A stretch of 64,000 bases of DNA from Streptomyces sp. DH41 (GCF_029813785.1 NZ_JARVKY010000007.1:62001-126000), one strand, 5' to 3'; numbered from the stretch's first letter, positions 22,054 through 30,898 are shown. Notes: generated by a model not told the origin, from the sequence alone. Program-made: numbers and translations.

Positions 22054-23458
22054 CGAGGTGACCCGCGGGACTGACGTGGAGTCGTCCCGTGTGAGAACCG
22101 GGCCGCGTCACGCGGCACCCAAGAAGCCGTTGTTCACCAGGTTCCACATGCCGGCCGGGAAGGCGATAGCCCTGGCGGCGATGCCCACGGCCGTCCTCAT
22201 GGGGATGGGGTTCACGCCGACGCTGGCCCTGGCAGACGGCAACGACGCGGCGCCGCCGACCTCCAACAGCCTGACGGCCGACGAGTACAAGGACTGCGTG
22301 GCGGCCCTGGAGGACGCCGAGAAGGGCACGTCCGAGTCGCCCACACCGTCCCCCTCGGCGACCGACGGGGCCGACGAGGACGAGACCGGCACGACGGAGC
22401 CCAGCCCCTCGGACCCCGCGGGGGATTCCGGCAAGGACACGGACGGCTCCTCTTCGTCGGATTCAGGTTCCGACGACAAGGACGCCAAGGACGCCAAGGC
22501 CGACGAGGGCGAGAACGCGGGCACCGCCGATCCCGCCCCGAGCCCTTCCGCGTCGCAGGATGCGCAGGGCAAGGAGTCGCGGAGCGAGGAGGCGGCCGGC
22601 GCGGGCGCCACGGCGCCGTCCCCCTCCGCGTCCGAGTCCCCGGGTGTGCTGGAGGGTATCGGGGACGCCATCGAGGACTTCTTCACCGGTGGAAAGAAGG
22701 CCGAGGAGAGCCCGAGCCCCACGCCGACCCCGTCGGCGGCCGAGAGCGCAGGCGAGGACGCGTCCGACCCTGCCGAGGAGGCCACCGACAAGGAGGCCAC
22801 CGACGAGGGCACGGCGAAGGACGCCGTGGAGGACCCGGCCGGCGCGGCGTCCGACGCGGCCGAGGACACCGGGAAACCGGCGGACGAGGCGGACGAGGCT
22901 GCCGAGGACGCGAAGGAGCCGGCCGGGGAGGCGACCGCCTCGCCCAGCCCCAGCGCCTCCGAGAGCGCCGGTACGGACGTGGACGACTGCCCGGTCGCCA
23001 CGGACGAGGAGGGCGGCGTCGACAACGCGGTGCCGCTGCCCGACGACCCCTGGCAGCTCAACGCGAGCTCGCTGACGCTGAAGGGCGCCTCCTACAAGGG
23101 AGTCGTCGAGGTGAAGACGGCCAACGGCACCACCAAGAAGGTGCTGAAGTACGTCATCTCCGACGGCACCGACATCGGCGACCTGCACCAGACGGTGAAG
23201 GACGAGCAGGCCGGCAAGACCTACCACGTGCAGGCGGCCGAGGGATCGACGTCCACGATCCGCGACGGCGACACGGTGATGTACACCGAGAGCATCTCGG
23301 GCAACCTGCTCGGGCTGATCCCGATCACCTTCGACCCGGAGCACCCGCCGCCGCTGGACATCCCGCTCATCTACTTCACGAAGGTGACGGTCGTCCAGGC
23401 CGGTCAGTTCGGCGGGACGCTGCACATCCCCGGGCTGCACCAGTACGTCACGGACTGA
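22043..23458 (+). CDS. Exported protein with long acidic low-complexity linker
   Basis: A 471-residue protein starting GTG at 22043 inside the DUF6114 gene. A long basic N-terminus precedes a hydrophobic segment (GKAIALAAMPTAVLMGMGFTPTLALA, about 36-62), a signal or anchor. Residues about 90-315 are Ala/Glu/Asp/Ser/Pro low-complexity sequence, with several SPSPSASES-like blocks, a cell-wall-spanning type of linker. The C-terminal ~145 residues fold: PWQLNASSLTLKGASYKGVVEVKTANGTTKKVLKYVI and a closing FTKVTVVQAGQFGGTLHIPGLHQYV resemble the DUF6230 style. No sorting signal is seen. Orthologues have been labelled HypF-like, which the sequence does not support. Confidence 0.8.
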   Translation: MPADEVTRGTDVESSRVRTGPRHAAPKKPLFTRFHMPAGKAIALAAMPTAVLMGMGFTPTLALADGNDAAPPTSNSLTADEYKDCVAALEDAEKGTSESPTPSPSATDGADEDETGTTEPSPSDPAGDSGKDTDGSSSSDSGSDDKDAKDAKADEGENAGTADPAPSPSASQDAQGKESRSEEAAGAGATAPSPSASESPGVLEGIGDAIEDFFTGGKKAEESPSPTPTPSAAESAGEDASDPAEEATDKEATDEGTAKDAVEDPAGAASDAAEDTGKPADEADEAAEDAKEPAGEATASPSPSASESAGTDVDDCPVATDEEGGVDNAVPLPDDPWQLNASSLTLKGASYKGVVEVKTANGTTKKVLKYVISDGTDIGDLHQTVKDEQAGKTYHVQAAEGSTSTIRDGDTVMYTESISGNLLGLIPITFDPEHPPPLDIPLIYFTKVTVVQAGQFGGTLHIPGLHQYVTD

Positions 23459-23491
23459 GCCGCGTCCCGGACCCGTCCGGGAGCCGTGACA

Positions 23492-23533
23492 CACCGAGGG
23501 CGCCCCCCGCGATCACAGGGGGCGCCCTCGGTG
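23492..23533. terminator. Perfect 16-bp hairpin between convergent genes
   Basis: CACCGAGGGCGCCCCC at 23492-23507 pairs perfectly with GGGGGCGCCCTCGGTG at 23518-23533 around a 10-base loop. It lies between the convergent exported-protein and pyk genes and can stop transcription from both sides. Confidence 0.85.
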
Positions 23534-23558
23534 CCGTACGGAAGTCCCGCGCGGGAGG

Positions 23559-24989
23559 TCAGCCGCGTCGCGTCTCGCCCAGGTGGTGGACGCGGACCAT
23601 GTTGGTGGTGCCGGGCACGCCGGGGGGCGAACCGGCGGTGATCACGACGATGTCGCCGTCGTTGAACCGGCCGAGGCGCATCGTCTCCTGGTCCACCAGG
23701 TCGACCATCTCGTCGGTGCTGTTCACGAACGGCACCACGTGCGGCTCCACGCCCCAGCTGAGCGCCAGCTGGTTGCGGGTGGACTCGTCGGTGGTGAAGG
23801 CGAGGATCGGCTGGGCCGCGCGGTAGCGGGACAGCCGGCGGGCCGTGTCACCGGACTGGGTGAAGGCCACCAGGCCCTTGCCGCCCAGGAAGTCGGCGAT
23901 CTCGGCGGCGGCACGGGCCACCGAACCGCCCTGCGTGCGGGGCTTCTTGCCGGGGACCAGCGGCTGCAGGCCCTTGGAGAGCAGCTCCTGCTCGGCGGCG
24001 GTGACGATCTTCGACATCGTCTTGACGGTCTCGATCGGGTACGCGCCCACCGACGACTCCGCCGACAGCATGACCGCGTCCGCGCCGTCCAGGATCGCGT
24101 TGGCCACGTCGGAGGCCTCGGCGCGGGTCGGGCGCGAGTTGGTGATCATCGACTCCATCATCTGGGTCGCCACGATCACCGGCTTGGCGTTGCGCCGGCA
24201 CAGCTCGATCAGGCGCTTCTGCACCATGGGGACCTTCTCGAGCGGGTACTCGACGGCCAGGTCGCCACGGGCGACCATGACGGCGTCGAAGGCCGCGACG
24301 ACGCCCTCCATGTTCTCCACCGCCTGCGGCTTCTCCACCTTGGCGATGACGGGGACCCGGCGGCCCTCCTGGTCCATCACGCGGTGCACGTCGGCGACGT
24401 CCTTGGCGTCCCGGACGAAGGAGAGCGCGACCAGGTCGCAGCCCATGCGGAGCGCGAAGCGGAGGTCCTCGATGTCCTTCTCGCTCAGCGCGGGCACGTT
24501 CACGGCCGCGCCGGGCAGGTTGATGCCCTTGTGGTCGGAGATGACGCCGCCCTCGATGACGATCGTCCGCACCCGGGGGCCCTCGACCTCGGTGACCTTC
24601 AGCTCGACGTTGCCGTCGTTGATGAGTACCTGGTCGCCCTTGGTCACGTCGCCGGGCAGGCCCTTGTACGTCGTGCCGCAGATCGTCCTGTCACCCGGTA
24701 CGTCCTCGGTGGTGATGGTGAACTCGTCACCGCGCACCAGCTCGACGGGACCCTCCGCGAAGGTCTCCAGGCGGATCTTCGGGCCCTGCAGGTCGGCGAG
24801 GACACCGATGGCCCTGCCGGTCTCCTTGGCGGCGGCCCGTACACGGTCGTAACGCCCCTGGTGCTCGGCGTGGGTGCCGTGGCTGAAGTTGAAGCGGGCC
24901 ACGTTCATGCCGGCTTCGATCAGCGCTACGAGCTGCTCGTGGGAGTCGACCGCGGGGCCGAGAGTACAGACGATTTTCGAACGGCGCAT
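23559..24989 (-). CDS. pyk: Pyruvate kinase
   Basis: A 476-residue pyruvate kinase, converting phosphoenolpyruvate and ADP to pyruvate and ATP in glycolysis. Visible motifs are RRSKIVCTLGPAVDS at the start, ARFNFSHGTH, the active-site strand VPVIAKVEKPQAVEN with the catalytic Lys, MVARGDLAVEYPLEKVP and KPVIVATQMMESMITN. The C-terminal domain (about 350-476) has GLVAFTQSGDTARRLSRYR. Full length. The minus-strand TAGGAT at 24996-25001 lies 6 bp before the ATG, so the message is probably leaderless. S. coelicolor has two pyruvate kinases; this locus corresponds to SCO5423 by recalled synteny. Confidence 0.97.
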   Translation of the reverse strand: MRRSKIVCTLGPAVDSHEQLVALIEAGMNVARFNFSHGTHAEHQGRYDRVRAAAKETGRAIGVLADLQGPKIRLETFAEGPVELVRGDEFTITTEDVPGDRTICGTTYKGLPGDVTKGDQVLINDGNVELKVTEVEGPRVRTIVIEGGVISDHKGINLPGAAVNVPALSEKDIEDLRFALRMGCDLVALSFVRDAKDVADVHRVMDQEGRRVPVIAKVEKPQAVENMEGVVAAFDAVMVARGDLAVEYPLEKVPMVQKRLIELCRRNAKPVIVATQMMESMITNSRPTRAEASDVANAILDGADAVMLSAESSVGAYPIETVKTMSKIVTAAEQELLSKGLQPLVPGKKPRTQGGSVARAAAEIADFLGGKGLVAFTQSGDTARRLSRYRAAQPILAFTTDESTRNQLALSWGVEPHVVPFVNSTDEMVDLVDQETMRLGRFNDGDIVVITAGSPPGVPGTTNMVRVHHLGETRRG

Positions 24990-24995
24990 GGGGCG

Positions 24996-25029
24996 ATCCT
25001 ATCGGTTTGTTTCGCTGCGGAATATTCCG
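24996..25029 (-). promoter_or_regulatory. pyk promoter with palindrome
   Basis: On the minus strand the -10 TAGGAT (24996-25001) precedes the ATG by 6 bp. The perfect palindrome CGGAATATTCCG (25018-25029) covers the expected -35 position, where an activator or repressor could act. Confidence 0.5.
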
Positions 25030-25077
25030 TCTGGCGGAAGATACAAATGGGCGCCTCGGTGCTCACAAGAGAATTCT

Positions 25078-26334
25078 TCAGCTGTCCTCGGATGCCCTCT
25101 GCTTTCCCTTTTCGACCAGAGCGTAGGTCTGTGTCGCGATCTCCATTTCCTCGTCCGTCGGCACCACGGCCACCGCCACCGGCGCGTCCGCGGGCGAGAT
25201 CAGCCGCGCCCCGTCCCCGCGTACGGCGTTCAGCTCGCCGTCGACCGCGAGGCCGAGCCCCTCCAGGCCCGCCAGGGCGGCCTCCCGCACCGGCGCGGAG
25301 TTCTCCCCGACCCCGGCCGTGAAGGCCACCGCGTCCACCCGTCCGAGGACGGCGTAATAGGCGCCGATGTACTTCTTCAGCCGGTGAATGTAGATGTCGA
25401 AGGCCAGTCGCGCCCGCTCGTCGCCGGCGTCGACACGGCGGCGGATCTCCCGCATGTCGTTGTCGCCGCACAGACCGATCAGACCGCTCCTCTTGTTGAG
25501 GAGAGTGTCGATCTCGTCGGCGGACATTCCACCAACACGCATCAAATGGAAGATGACGGCCGGGTCCATGTCTCCCGACCGCGTACCCATCACGAGCCCC
25601 TCCAAGGGCGTCAGCCCCATGGAGGTGTCCACGCAACGGCCGCCCCGCACCGCCGAGGCGGACGCCCCGTTGCCCAGGTGCAGCACGATGACGTTCACGT
25701 CCTCGGGTGTTTTCCCCAGCAGCTTCGCGGTCTGACGGGAGACGTACGCGTGCGAGGTGCCGTGGAAGCCGTAGCGGCGGACGCGGTGCGCGTCGGCGGT
25801 CTCGACGTCGATCGCGTAGCGGGCCGCGGACTCCGGCATCGTCGTGTGGAAGGAGGTGTCGAAGACGGCGACCTGCGGCAGGTCCGGGCGCAGCGCCCGC
25901 GCGGTGCGGATGCCGGTGAGATTGGCCGGGTTGTGCAGCGGGGCGACCGGGATCAGCCGCTCGATCTCGGCGAGCACCGCCTCGTCGACGACGGTCGGCT
26001 CGGTGAAGTGCTTCCCGCCGTGCACCACGCGGTGCCCTATCGCGGCCAGCTCGGGCGAGTCCAGACCGAGGCCGTCCTTGGCCAGCTCCGCCGCCACCGC
26101 CTTCAGCGCCGCGTCGTGGTCGGGAACGGACCCGCTCCACTCACGGCTCTCGCCGCCCGCCGGGGTGTGCCTGAGCCGTGAGGTCTCCTCGCCGATCCGC
26201 TCGACGAGGCCCATCGCCAGCCGGTCGCTGCCGCGCATGTCGAGCAGCTGGTACTTCACCGACGACGAGCCGGAGTTGAGGACGAGGACACGGGCCGGAG
26301 CCGGGGACGTGGTCGGGGCCGGGGTCGGGCTCAC
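25078..26334 (-). CDS. ackA: Acetate kinase
   Basis: A 418-residue acetate kinase that interconverts acetyl phosphate plus ADP and acetate plus ATP. Motifs: RVLVLNSGSSSVKYQLLDM near residue 15, HRVVHGGKHFTEP, PLHNPANLTGI, VFDTSFHTTMP, RYGFHGTSHAYV, VIVLHLGNGASASAVRGGRCVDTSMGLTPLEGLVMGTRSGDMDP and AVAFTAGVGENSAPVRE. The first ~12 residues are an extra Pro/Thr/Ala-rich stretch. The start is GTG at 26334, overlapping the pta stop (GTGA), so the two enzymes are made together for the acetyl-CoA/acetate overflow and uptake route. Confidence 0.97.
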   Translation of the reverse strand: MSPTPAPTTSPAPARVLVLNSGSSSVKYQLLDMRGSDRLAMGLVERIGEETSRLRHTPAGGESREWSGSVPDHDAALKAVAAELAKDGLGLDSPELAAIGHRVVHGGKHFTEPTVVDEAVLAEIERLIPVAPLHNPANLTGIRTARALRPDLPQVAVFDTSFHTTMPESAARYAIDVETADAHRVRRYGFHGTSHAYVSRQTAKLLGKTPEDVNVIVLHLGNGASASAVRGGRCVDTSMGLTPLEGLVMGTRSGDMDPAVIFHLMRVGGMSADEIDTLLNKRSGLIGLCGDNDMREIRRRVDAGDERARLAFDIYIHRLKKYIGAYYAVLGRVDAVAFTAGVGENSAPVREAALAGLEGLGLAVDGELNAVRGDGARLISPADAPVAVAVVPTDEEMEIATQTYALVEKGKQRASEDS

Positions 26335-28424
26335 AGGTCGGACACCTTCTCGCTGGGGGACTGCTGGGCCTGGATCGCCGTGATGGCGACGGTGTTGACG
26401 ATGTCCTGGACGAGCGCGCCCCGGGACAGGTCGTTGACCGGCTTGCGCAGCCCCTGGAGCACCGGCCCCACGGCGATGGCGCCGGCCGAGCGCTGCACGG
26501 CCTTGTACGTGTTGTTGCCGGTGTTCAGGTCGGGGAAGATCAGCACGCTGGCCTGCCCGGCGACCTCCGAGCCCGGCAGCTTGGTCGCGGCCACCGACGG
26601 CTCGACGGCGGCGTCGTACTGGATCGGCCCCTCGATCCTGAGGTCCGGACGGCGCGAGCGGACCAGCTCCGTCGCCTCGCGCACCTTGTCGACGTCCGCG
26701 CCCGACCCGGACGTGCCCGTCGAGTACGACAGCATCGCGATCCGCGGATCCACCCCGAACCGCGCCGCCGTGGACGCCGACTGGGTCGCGATGTCGGCGA
26801 GCTGCTCGGCGTCCGGGTCCGGATTGACCGCGCAGTCGCCGTAGACCAGGACCTTGTCGGCCAGGCACATGAAGAAGACCGACGAGACGATCGACGCCTC
26901 CGGCTTCGTCTTGATGATCTCGAAGGCCGGGCGGATCGTCGCCGCCGTCGAGTGCACCGACCCCGACACCATGCCGTCGGCCAGCCCCTCCTGCACCATC
27001 AGCGTGCCGAAGTAGTTCACGTCGGAGACGACGTCGTACGCCAGCTCCACGGTGACGCCCTTGTGGGCGCGCAGGGCGGCGTACTTCTCGGCGAAGGAGT
27101 CCCGCAGCTCGCTGGCGGCCGGGTCGATCAGCTGCGCGTCGCCGAGGTCGATGCCCAGGTCTGCGGCCTTCTTGCGGATCTGCTCGACGGGGCCGAGCAG
27201 CGTCAGCTCGCACACGCCCCGGCGCAGCAGCACCTCCGCCGCGTGCAGCACCCGCTCCTCGGTGCCCTCCGGGAGGACGACTCGGCGCAGGTCGGACCGG
27301 GCCTGCTCCAGCAGCGTGTGCTCGAACATCATCGGTGTGACGCGGTCGCTGCTCGGCGCCGAGACCCGCCTGCTGAGCTCGGCGGTGTCGACGTACCGCT
27401 CGAAGAGCCCGAGGGCGGTCTCCGCCTTGCGCGGGGTGGCCGCGTTGAGCTTGCCCTCCAGGGAGAACAGCCGCTCGGCGGTGGGGAAGCTGTTGCCGGT
27501 CACCGAGAGCACCGGCGTGCCGGGGGCGAGGCGGGCGGCGAGGGTGAGGATGCCGTCGCCGGGCACCTCGTTCAGGGTGAGCAGGACGCCGGCTATCGGC
27601 GGGGTGCCGGCGCTGTGCGCGGCCAGCGTGCCGATCACCAGGTCGGCGCGGTCGCCGGGCGTGACGACCAGGCAGCCCGGGGTCAGCGCGCTCAGCAGGT
27701 TGGGCAGCATGGCCCCGCCGAAAACGAAGTCCAGCGCGTCACGGGCGAGCCCCGAGTCGTCGCCGAGGACCACCGCGGCGCCGAGGGTGTGGGCGATCTG
27801 GGAGACGGTCGGCGCGGACAGCGCGGGCTCGTCCGGCACCACCCAGCACGGCACCGGCAGCCGGCCGGTGAGCCGCTCGGCGATCTCGTCCCGGTCCTCG
27901 CGGGCGACCCGGTTGGTCACCATGGCCAGGACGTCGCAGCCCAGCCCGTCGTAGGCGCGGAAGGCGTTGCGGGTCTCGGCGAGCACGGACTCCGCGGTCT
28001 GCTTGCGGCCGCCGACGACCGGGACGACCGAGGCGCCGAACTCGTTGGCGAGCCGCGCGTTCAGCGACAGCTCGTCCGGGAACTGGGTGTCGGCGAAGTC
28101 GGTGCCGAGGACGAGGACGACGTCGTATTCCCGGGTGACCAGGTGGAAGCGGTCGACCAGCGCGGACACCAGCTCGTCCGTGCCCTGTTCGGCCTGGAGC
28201 GCGGACGCCTCCTGGTAGTCCATGCCGTACACGGTCGCGGGGTCCTGCGCGAGCCGGTAGCGGGCCCGCAGCAGCTCGAAGAGCCGGTCGGGCCCGTCGT
28301 GGACCAGGGGACGGAAGACGCCGACCCGGTCGACCTGCCGGGTCAGGAGTTCCATGACCCCCAGTTCGACGACCTGGCGGCCGTCGCCGCGGTCGATACC
28401 GGTCACGTACACGCTGCGCGTCAC
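26331..28424 (-). CDS. pta: Phosphate acetyltransferase
   Basis: A 697-residue long-form phosphotransacetylase, acetyl-CoA plus phosphate to acetyl phosphate plus CoA. The start is GTG at 28424 with GGAGAG six bases before it; the frame is open further but that part has no similarity. The N-terminal domain (about 1-200) is the P-loop-like regulatory fold starting RSVYVTGIDRGDGRQVVELG, followed by the DRTGG-type domain (about 210-320). The catalytic PTA domain covers about 370-690 (VVLPEGTEERVLHAAEVLL; VHSTAATIRPAFEIIKTKP; AMLSYSTGTSGSG; FPDLNTGNNTYKAVQRSAGAIAVGPVLQGL). The DRTGG form is usually allosterically controlled by pyruvate or NADH. Upstream of ackA in a two-gene operon. Confidence 0.96.
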   Translation of the reverse strand: MTRSVYVTGIDRGDGRQVVELGVMELLTRQVDRVGVFRPLVHDGPDRLFELLRARYRLAQDPATVYGMDYQEASALQAEQGTDELVSALVDRFHLVTREYDVVLVLGTDFADTQFPDELSLNARLANEFGASVVPVVGGRKQTAESVLAETRNAFRAYDGLGCDVLAMVTNRVAREDRDEIAERLTGRLPVPCWVVPDEPALSAPTVSQIAHTLGAAVVLGDDSGLARDALDFVFGGAMLPNLLSALTPGCLVVTPGDRADLVIGTLAAHSAGTPPIAGVLLTLNEVPGDGILTLAARLAPGTPVLSVTGNSFPTAERLFSLEGKLNAATPRKAETALGLFERYVDTAELSRRVSAPSSDRVTPMMFEHTLLEQARSDLRRVVLPEGTEERVLHAAEVLLRRGVCELTLLGPVEQIRKKAADLGIDLGDAQLIDPAASELRDSFAEKYAALRAHKGVTVELAYDVVSDVNYFGTLMVQEGLADGMVSGSVHSTAATIRPAFEIIKTKPEASIVSSVFFMCLADKVLVYGDCAVNPDPDAEQLADIATQSASTAARFGVDPRIAMLSYSTGTSGSGADVDKVREATELVRSRRPDLRIEGPIQYDAAVEPSVAATKLPGSEVAGQASVLIFPDLNTGNNTYKAVQRSAGAIAVGPVLQGLRKPVNDLSRGALVQDIVNTVAITAIQAQQSPSEKVSDL

Positions 28425-28801
28425 GCGTTGCTCTCCGTTTCGTGTGGTGGCGGCTTCGTCCGGTGGCGGCTGTCCCGTGCGGTGGCGGCTGTGCCGTGCA
28501 CAGAGATCGCCCATCGGGGTGAGCAGAACCCTCTTGACAGTACCTCCGGCGATGGCTACGGCGCCCGTCAACGTCCGCCGGTGGACCGGTGCGCGCCCGT
28601 GCCCGCGGACACTCGTCCGCGCCCGCCTGCGTTCGGCCGCGCCCGCGCCCCGGGGGTGCTCGTCCGTGCCCCTCCGCGCTCGTCCGTGCCGGTCCGTGCG
28701 CGCCAGTACGGGCGTGTGCACGCCGGTGCCCCTCCATGGCCCGGCCGTGGAACAATTGGAGCGGCTCACCGGTGTCAACAGCGAGCAGGAGACACAGCAC
28801 G
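28425..28801. other. 377-bp divergent region between pta and pfkA
   Basis: No gene is supported. GGTGGCGGCT occurs three times (28447-28456, 28462-28471, 28481-28490) close to the pta start. TTGACA at 28534-28539 on the plus strand is a perfect -35 hexamer, with TACGGC 17 bp later as a weak -10. The stretch 28590-28740 is a C-rich mosaic of CGTGCC and CGTCCG repeats. The pfkA ribosome site AGGAG lies near 28790. Confidence 0.5.
28534..28562 (+). promoter_or_regulatory. Possible pfkA promoter
   Basis: TTGACA (28534-28539), 17-bp spacer, TACGGC (28557-28562). The -35 is perfect and the -10 poor. It would give a leader of about 230 bases for pfkA. Confidence 0.35.
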
Positions 28802-29827
28802 ATGCGTATCGGAGTTCTCACCGCAGGCGGCGACTGCCCCGGCCTGAACGCAGTGATCCGGTCGGTCGTGCACCGAGCGGTCGACAACTACGGCGACGAG
28901 GTCATCGGCTTCGAGGACGGTTACGCGGGCCTGCTGGACGGCCGCTACCGCGCGCTCGACCTGAACGCGGTCAGCGGCATCCTGGCCCGCGGCGGCACCA
29001 TCCTCGGCTCCTCCCGGCTGGAGCGCGACCGGCTCCGCGAGGCCTGCGAGAACGCCGGCGACATGATCCAGAGCTTCGGCATCGACGCGCTCATCCCGAT
29101 CGGCGGCGAGGGCACCCTGACCGCCGCCCGGATGCTGTCGGACGCCGGCCTGCCGGTCGTCGGCGTGCCGAAGACCATCGACAACGACATCTCCTCCACC
29201 GACCGCACCTTCGGCTTCGACACCGCGGTCGGCGTGGCCACGGAGGCGATGGACCGCCTCAAGACCACCGCCGAGTCCCACCAGCGCGTGATGGTCGTCG
29301 AGGTCATGGGCCGGCACGCCGGCTGGATCGCCCTGGAGTCCGGCATGGCCGCCGGCGCCCACGGCATCTGCCTGCCCGAGCGCCCCTTCGACCCCGCCGA
29401 CCTGGTCAAGATGGTCGAGGAGCGCTTCTCCCGCGGCAAGAAGTTCGCCGTCGTCTGCGTCGCCGAGGGCGCCCACCCCGCCGAGGGCTCCATGGACTAC
29501 GGCAAGGGCGCGATCGACAAGTTCGGCCACGAGCGCTTCCAGGGCATCGGCACGGCACTGGCGTACGAGCTGGAGCGCAGGCTCGGCAAGGAGGCCAAGC
29601 CGGTCATCCTCGGCCACGTCCAGCGCGGCGGCGTACCGACCGCGTACGACAGGGTGCTCGCCACCCGCTTCGGCTGGCACGCGGTGGAGGCCGCGCACCG
29701 GGGCGACTTCGGCCGGATGACCGCGCTGCGCGGCACGGACGTCGTCATGGTGCCGCTGGCCCAGGCCGTGACCGAGCTGAAGACGGTGCCGAAGGACCGG
29801 ATGGACGAAGCGGAGTCGGTCTTCTAG
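28802..29827 (+). CDS. pfkA: ATP-dependent 6-phosphofructokinase (group III type)
   Basis: A 341-residue phosphofructokinase that phosphorylates fructose 6-phosphate. Motifs: MRIGVLTAGGDCPGLNAVIR, the nucleotide loop PIGGEGTL with Gly104, the catalytic block PKTIDNDI with Lys124 and Asp127, VMVVEVMGRHAGWIALES, and VILGHVQRGGVPTAYDR. Gly104 favours ATP over pyrophosphate; Lys124 is the residue typical of pyrophosphate enzymes and of actinobacterial group III ATP enzymes, so this is the mixed G104/K124 type. AGGAG is nine bases before the ATG. Probably pfkA2 (SCO5426) by synteny. A 21-bp minisatellite begins 3 bp after the stop. Confidence 0.96.
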   Translation: MRIGVLTAGGDCPGLNAVIRSVVHRAVDNYGDEVIGFEDGYAGLLDGRYRALDLNAVSGILARGGTILGSSRLERDRLREACENAGDMIQSFGIDALIPIGGEGTLTAARMLSDAGLPVVGVPKTIDNDISSTDRTFGFDTAVGVATEAMDRLKTTAESHQRVMVVEVMGRHAGWIALESGMAAGAHGICLPERPFDPADLVKMVEERFSRGKKFAVVCVAEGAHPAEGSMDYGKGAIDKFGHERFQGIGTALAYELERRLGKEAKPVILGHVQRGGVPTAYDRVLATRFGWHAVEAAHRGDFGRMTALRGTDVVMVPLAQAVTELKTVPKDRMDEAESVF

Positions 29828-29830
29828 ACG

Positions 29831-30051
29831 CGCGCCGGGGTCTTCTGGATCCCTGCCCGGGGTCTTCCGGACCCACGCCAGGGCCTTCCGGACCCCCGCC
29901 AGGGCCTTCCGGACCCCCGCCAGGGCTTCCGGACCCTCGCCAGGGTCTTCCGGACCCTCGCCAGGGTCTTCCGGACCCCCGCCAAGGTCTTCCGGACCCA
30001 CGCCAGGGCCTTCTGGACCCCCGCCGGGGTCATCTGGACCCTGGCTAGGGG
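29831..30051. repeat. 21-bp tandem repeat (about 10.5 copies)
   Basis: Ten units and a partial copy lie between the convergent pfkA and HTH genes. The consensus is CCNCGCCAGGG followed by NCTTCCGGAC, with each unit holding TCCGGA or a close form. Unit boundaries fall at 29831, 29852, 29873, 29894, 29915, 29935, 29956, 29977, 29998 and 30019; only the fifth is 20 bp. The array overlaps the last codons and stop of the HTH gene. Identity between units is highest in the middle, as expected for a slipping array. Confidence 0.92.
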
Positions 30052-30758
30052 TGCCTCTCGACCGCCGCCCAGAAGTGCTCCACGATCCGGTCGAGGAAGT
30101 CGCGGCCCTGGGCGCTCGCGTCGGGGCCGCCGCCGCCCCACCGGAGGGTGGCGGCCATGTGCCCCTGGTAGTCCTGGTGCAGCACCTGGAGGACGTTCTC
30201 CAGGACCCGCCGGTCCAGCGGCGCCACCTTGGCGACCGGACGCACATACCCCTGCCAGCGGGTGGTCACCGCGCTCGACAGCAGGTCGGCGAGCTTCTCC
30301 TCGCGCCCTGTGACGGTCACGAAGTCGGGCAGCGCGAGGCCGAGCACGTCGGCGAGCGCGGACGACTGGCGGTCGGTGCCGCGCCAGCCCTCCGTCTCCT
30401 CCATCCGCAGGTAGGCCGGGAGCGCGACCCCGACGGCACGGGCTACGTCCTCCGGTGCCAGACCGCGGGCGACGCGGTGCTCGCGCAGGGTCTGAGGCCG
30501 GCCGATCAGCTCGCCCGGCGAGCACCACAGCACCCCGGCGAGAGCCGTGAGCTCCGCGGTCCCGGGCGAGGCGACCCCCCGCTCCCAGGCGGCGACGAGG
30601 TCCGGGGTGACGTACGGCAGCCCGTACGAGACCCGCATGCCGTGGGCGACGTGCTCGGGCCCCATGTTCAGGGCGGCACGGAGCCGGCGGGCGGCGAGGG
30701 CGTTGAACGGCGGTCCCGACTGGTTCGGGTGGGGTGAGGGTCGGCGCACGCGCCACAC
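30045..30758 (-). CDS. Regulator with two XRE-type HTH domains
   Basis: A 237-residue protein. The first HTH (about 20-75) reads AARRLRAALNMGPEHVAHGM and AWERGVASPGTAELTALAGVLWCSPGELIG; the second (about 88-150) reads QTLREHRVARGLAPEDVARAVGVALPAYLRMEETEGWRGTDRQSSALADVLGL. The C-terminal part (about 155-237) is helical with conserved-looking YQGHMAATLRWG. The start is GTG at 30758; a second GTG three codons later is possible. The stop lies within the minisatellite, so array length changes could affect its 3' end. DNA target unknown. Confidence 0.82.
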   Translation of the reverse strand: MWRVRRPSPHPNQSGPPFNALAARRLRAALNMGPEHVAHGMRVSYGLPYVTPDLVAAWERGVASPGTAELTALAGVLWCSPGELIGRPQTLREHRVARGLAPEDVARAVGVALPAYLRMEETEGWRGTDRQSSALADVLGLALPDFVTVTGREEKLADLLSSAVTTRWQGYVRPVAKVAPLDRRVLENVLQVLHQDYQGHMAATLRWGGGGPDASAQGRDFLDRIVEHFWAAVERHP

Positions 30759-30898
30759 CGTAGGGGGCCGGGGAGGGCTTGACTACGGGCTGTTCGGCCA
30801 GTGATACGGATTGTACGAACCTACGGTCGTATTACGGGCATGTGCGCAACCGTCCCACGCACCGTGGGACCGTCCCGTGGACCCCCTTGACCTCCCGC

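Noticed and set aside
22043..23458. HypF-like hydrogenase protein
   Set aside because: No carbamoyltransferase, acylphosphatase or zinc-finger motif; most of the protein is a low-complexity linker.
23583..25322. A 579-codon plus-strand frame across pyk
   Set aside because: Composition is His/Arg/Gly/Val from reverse-complement codons and no domain is visible; pyk is certain on the other strand.
29831..30051. CRISPR-like array
   Set aside because: The units are contiguous 21-bp tandem copies without unique spacers and no cas genes are near.
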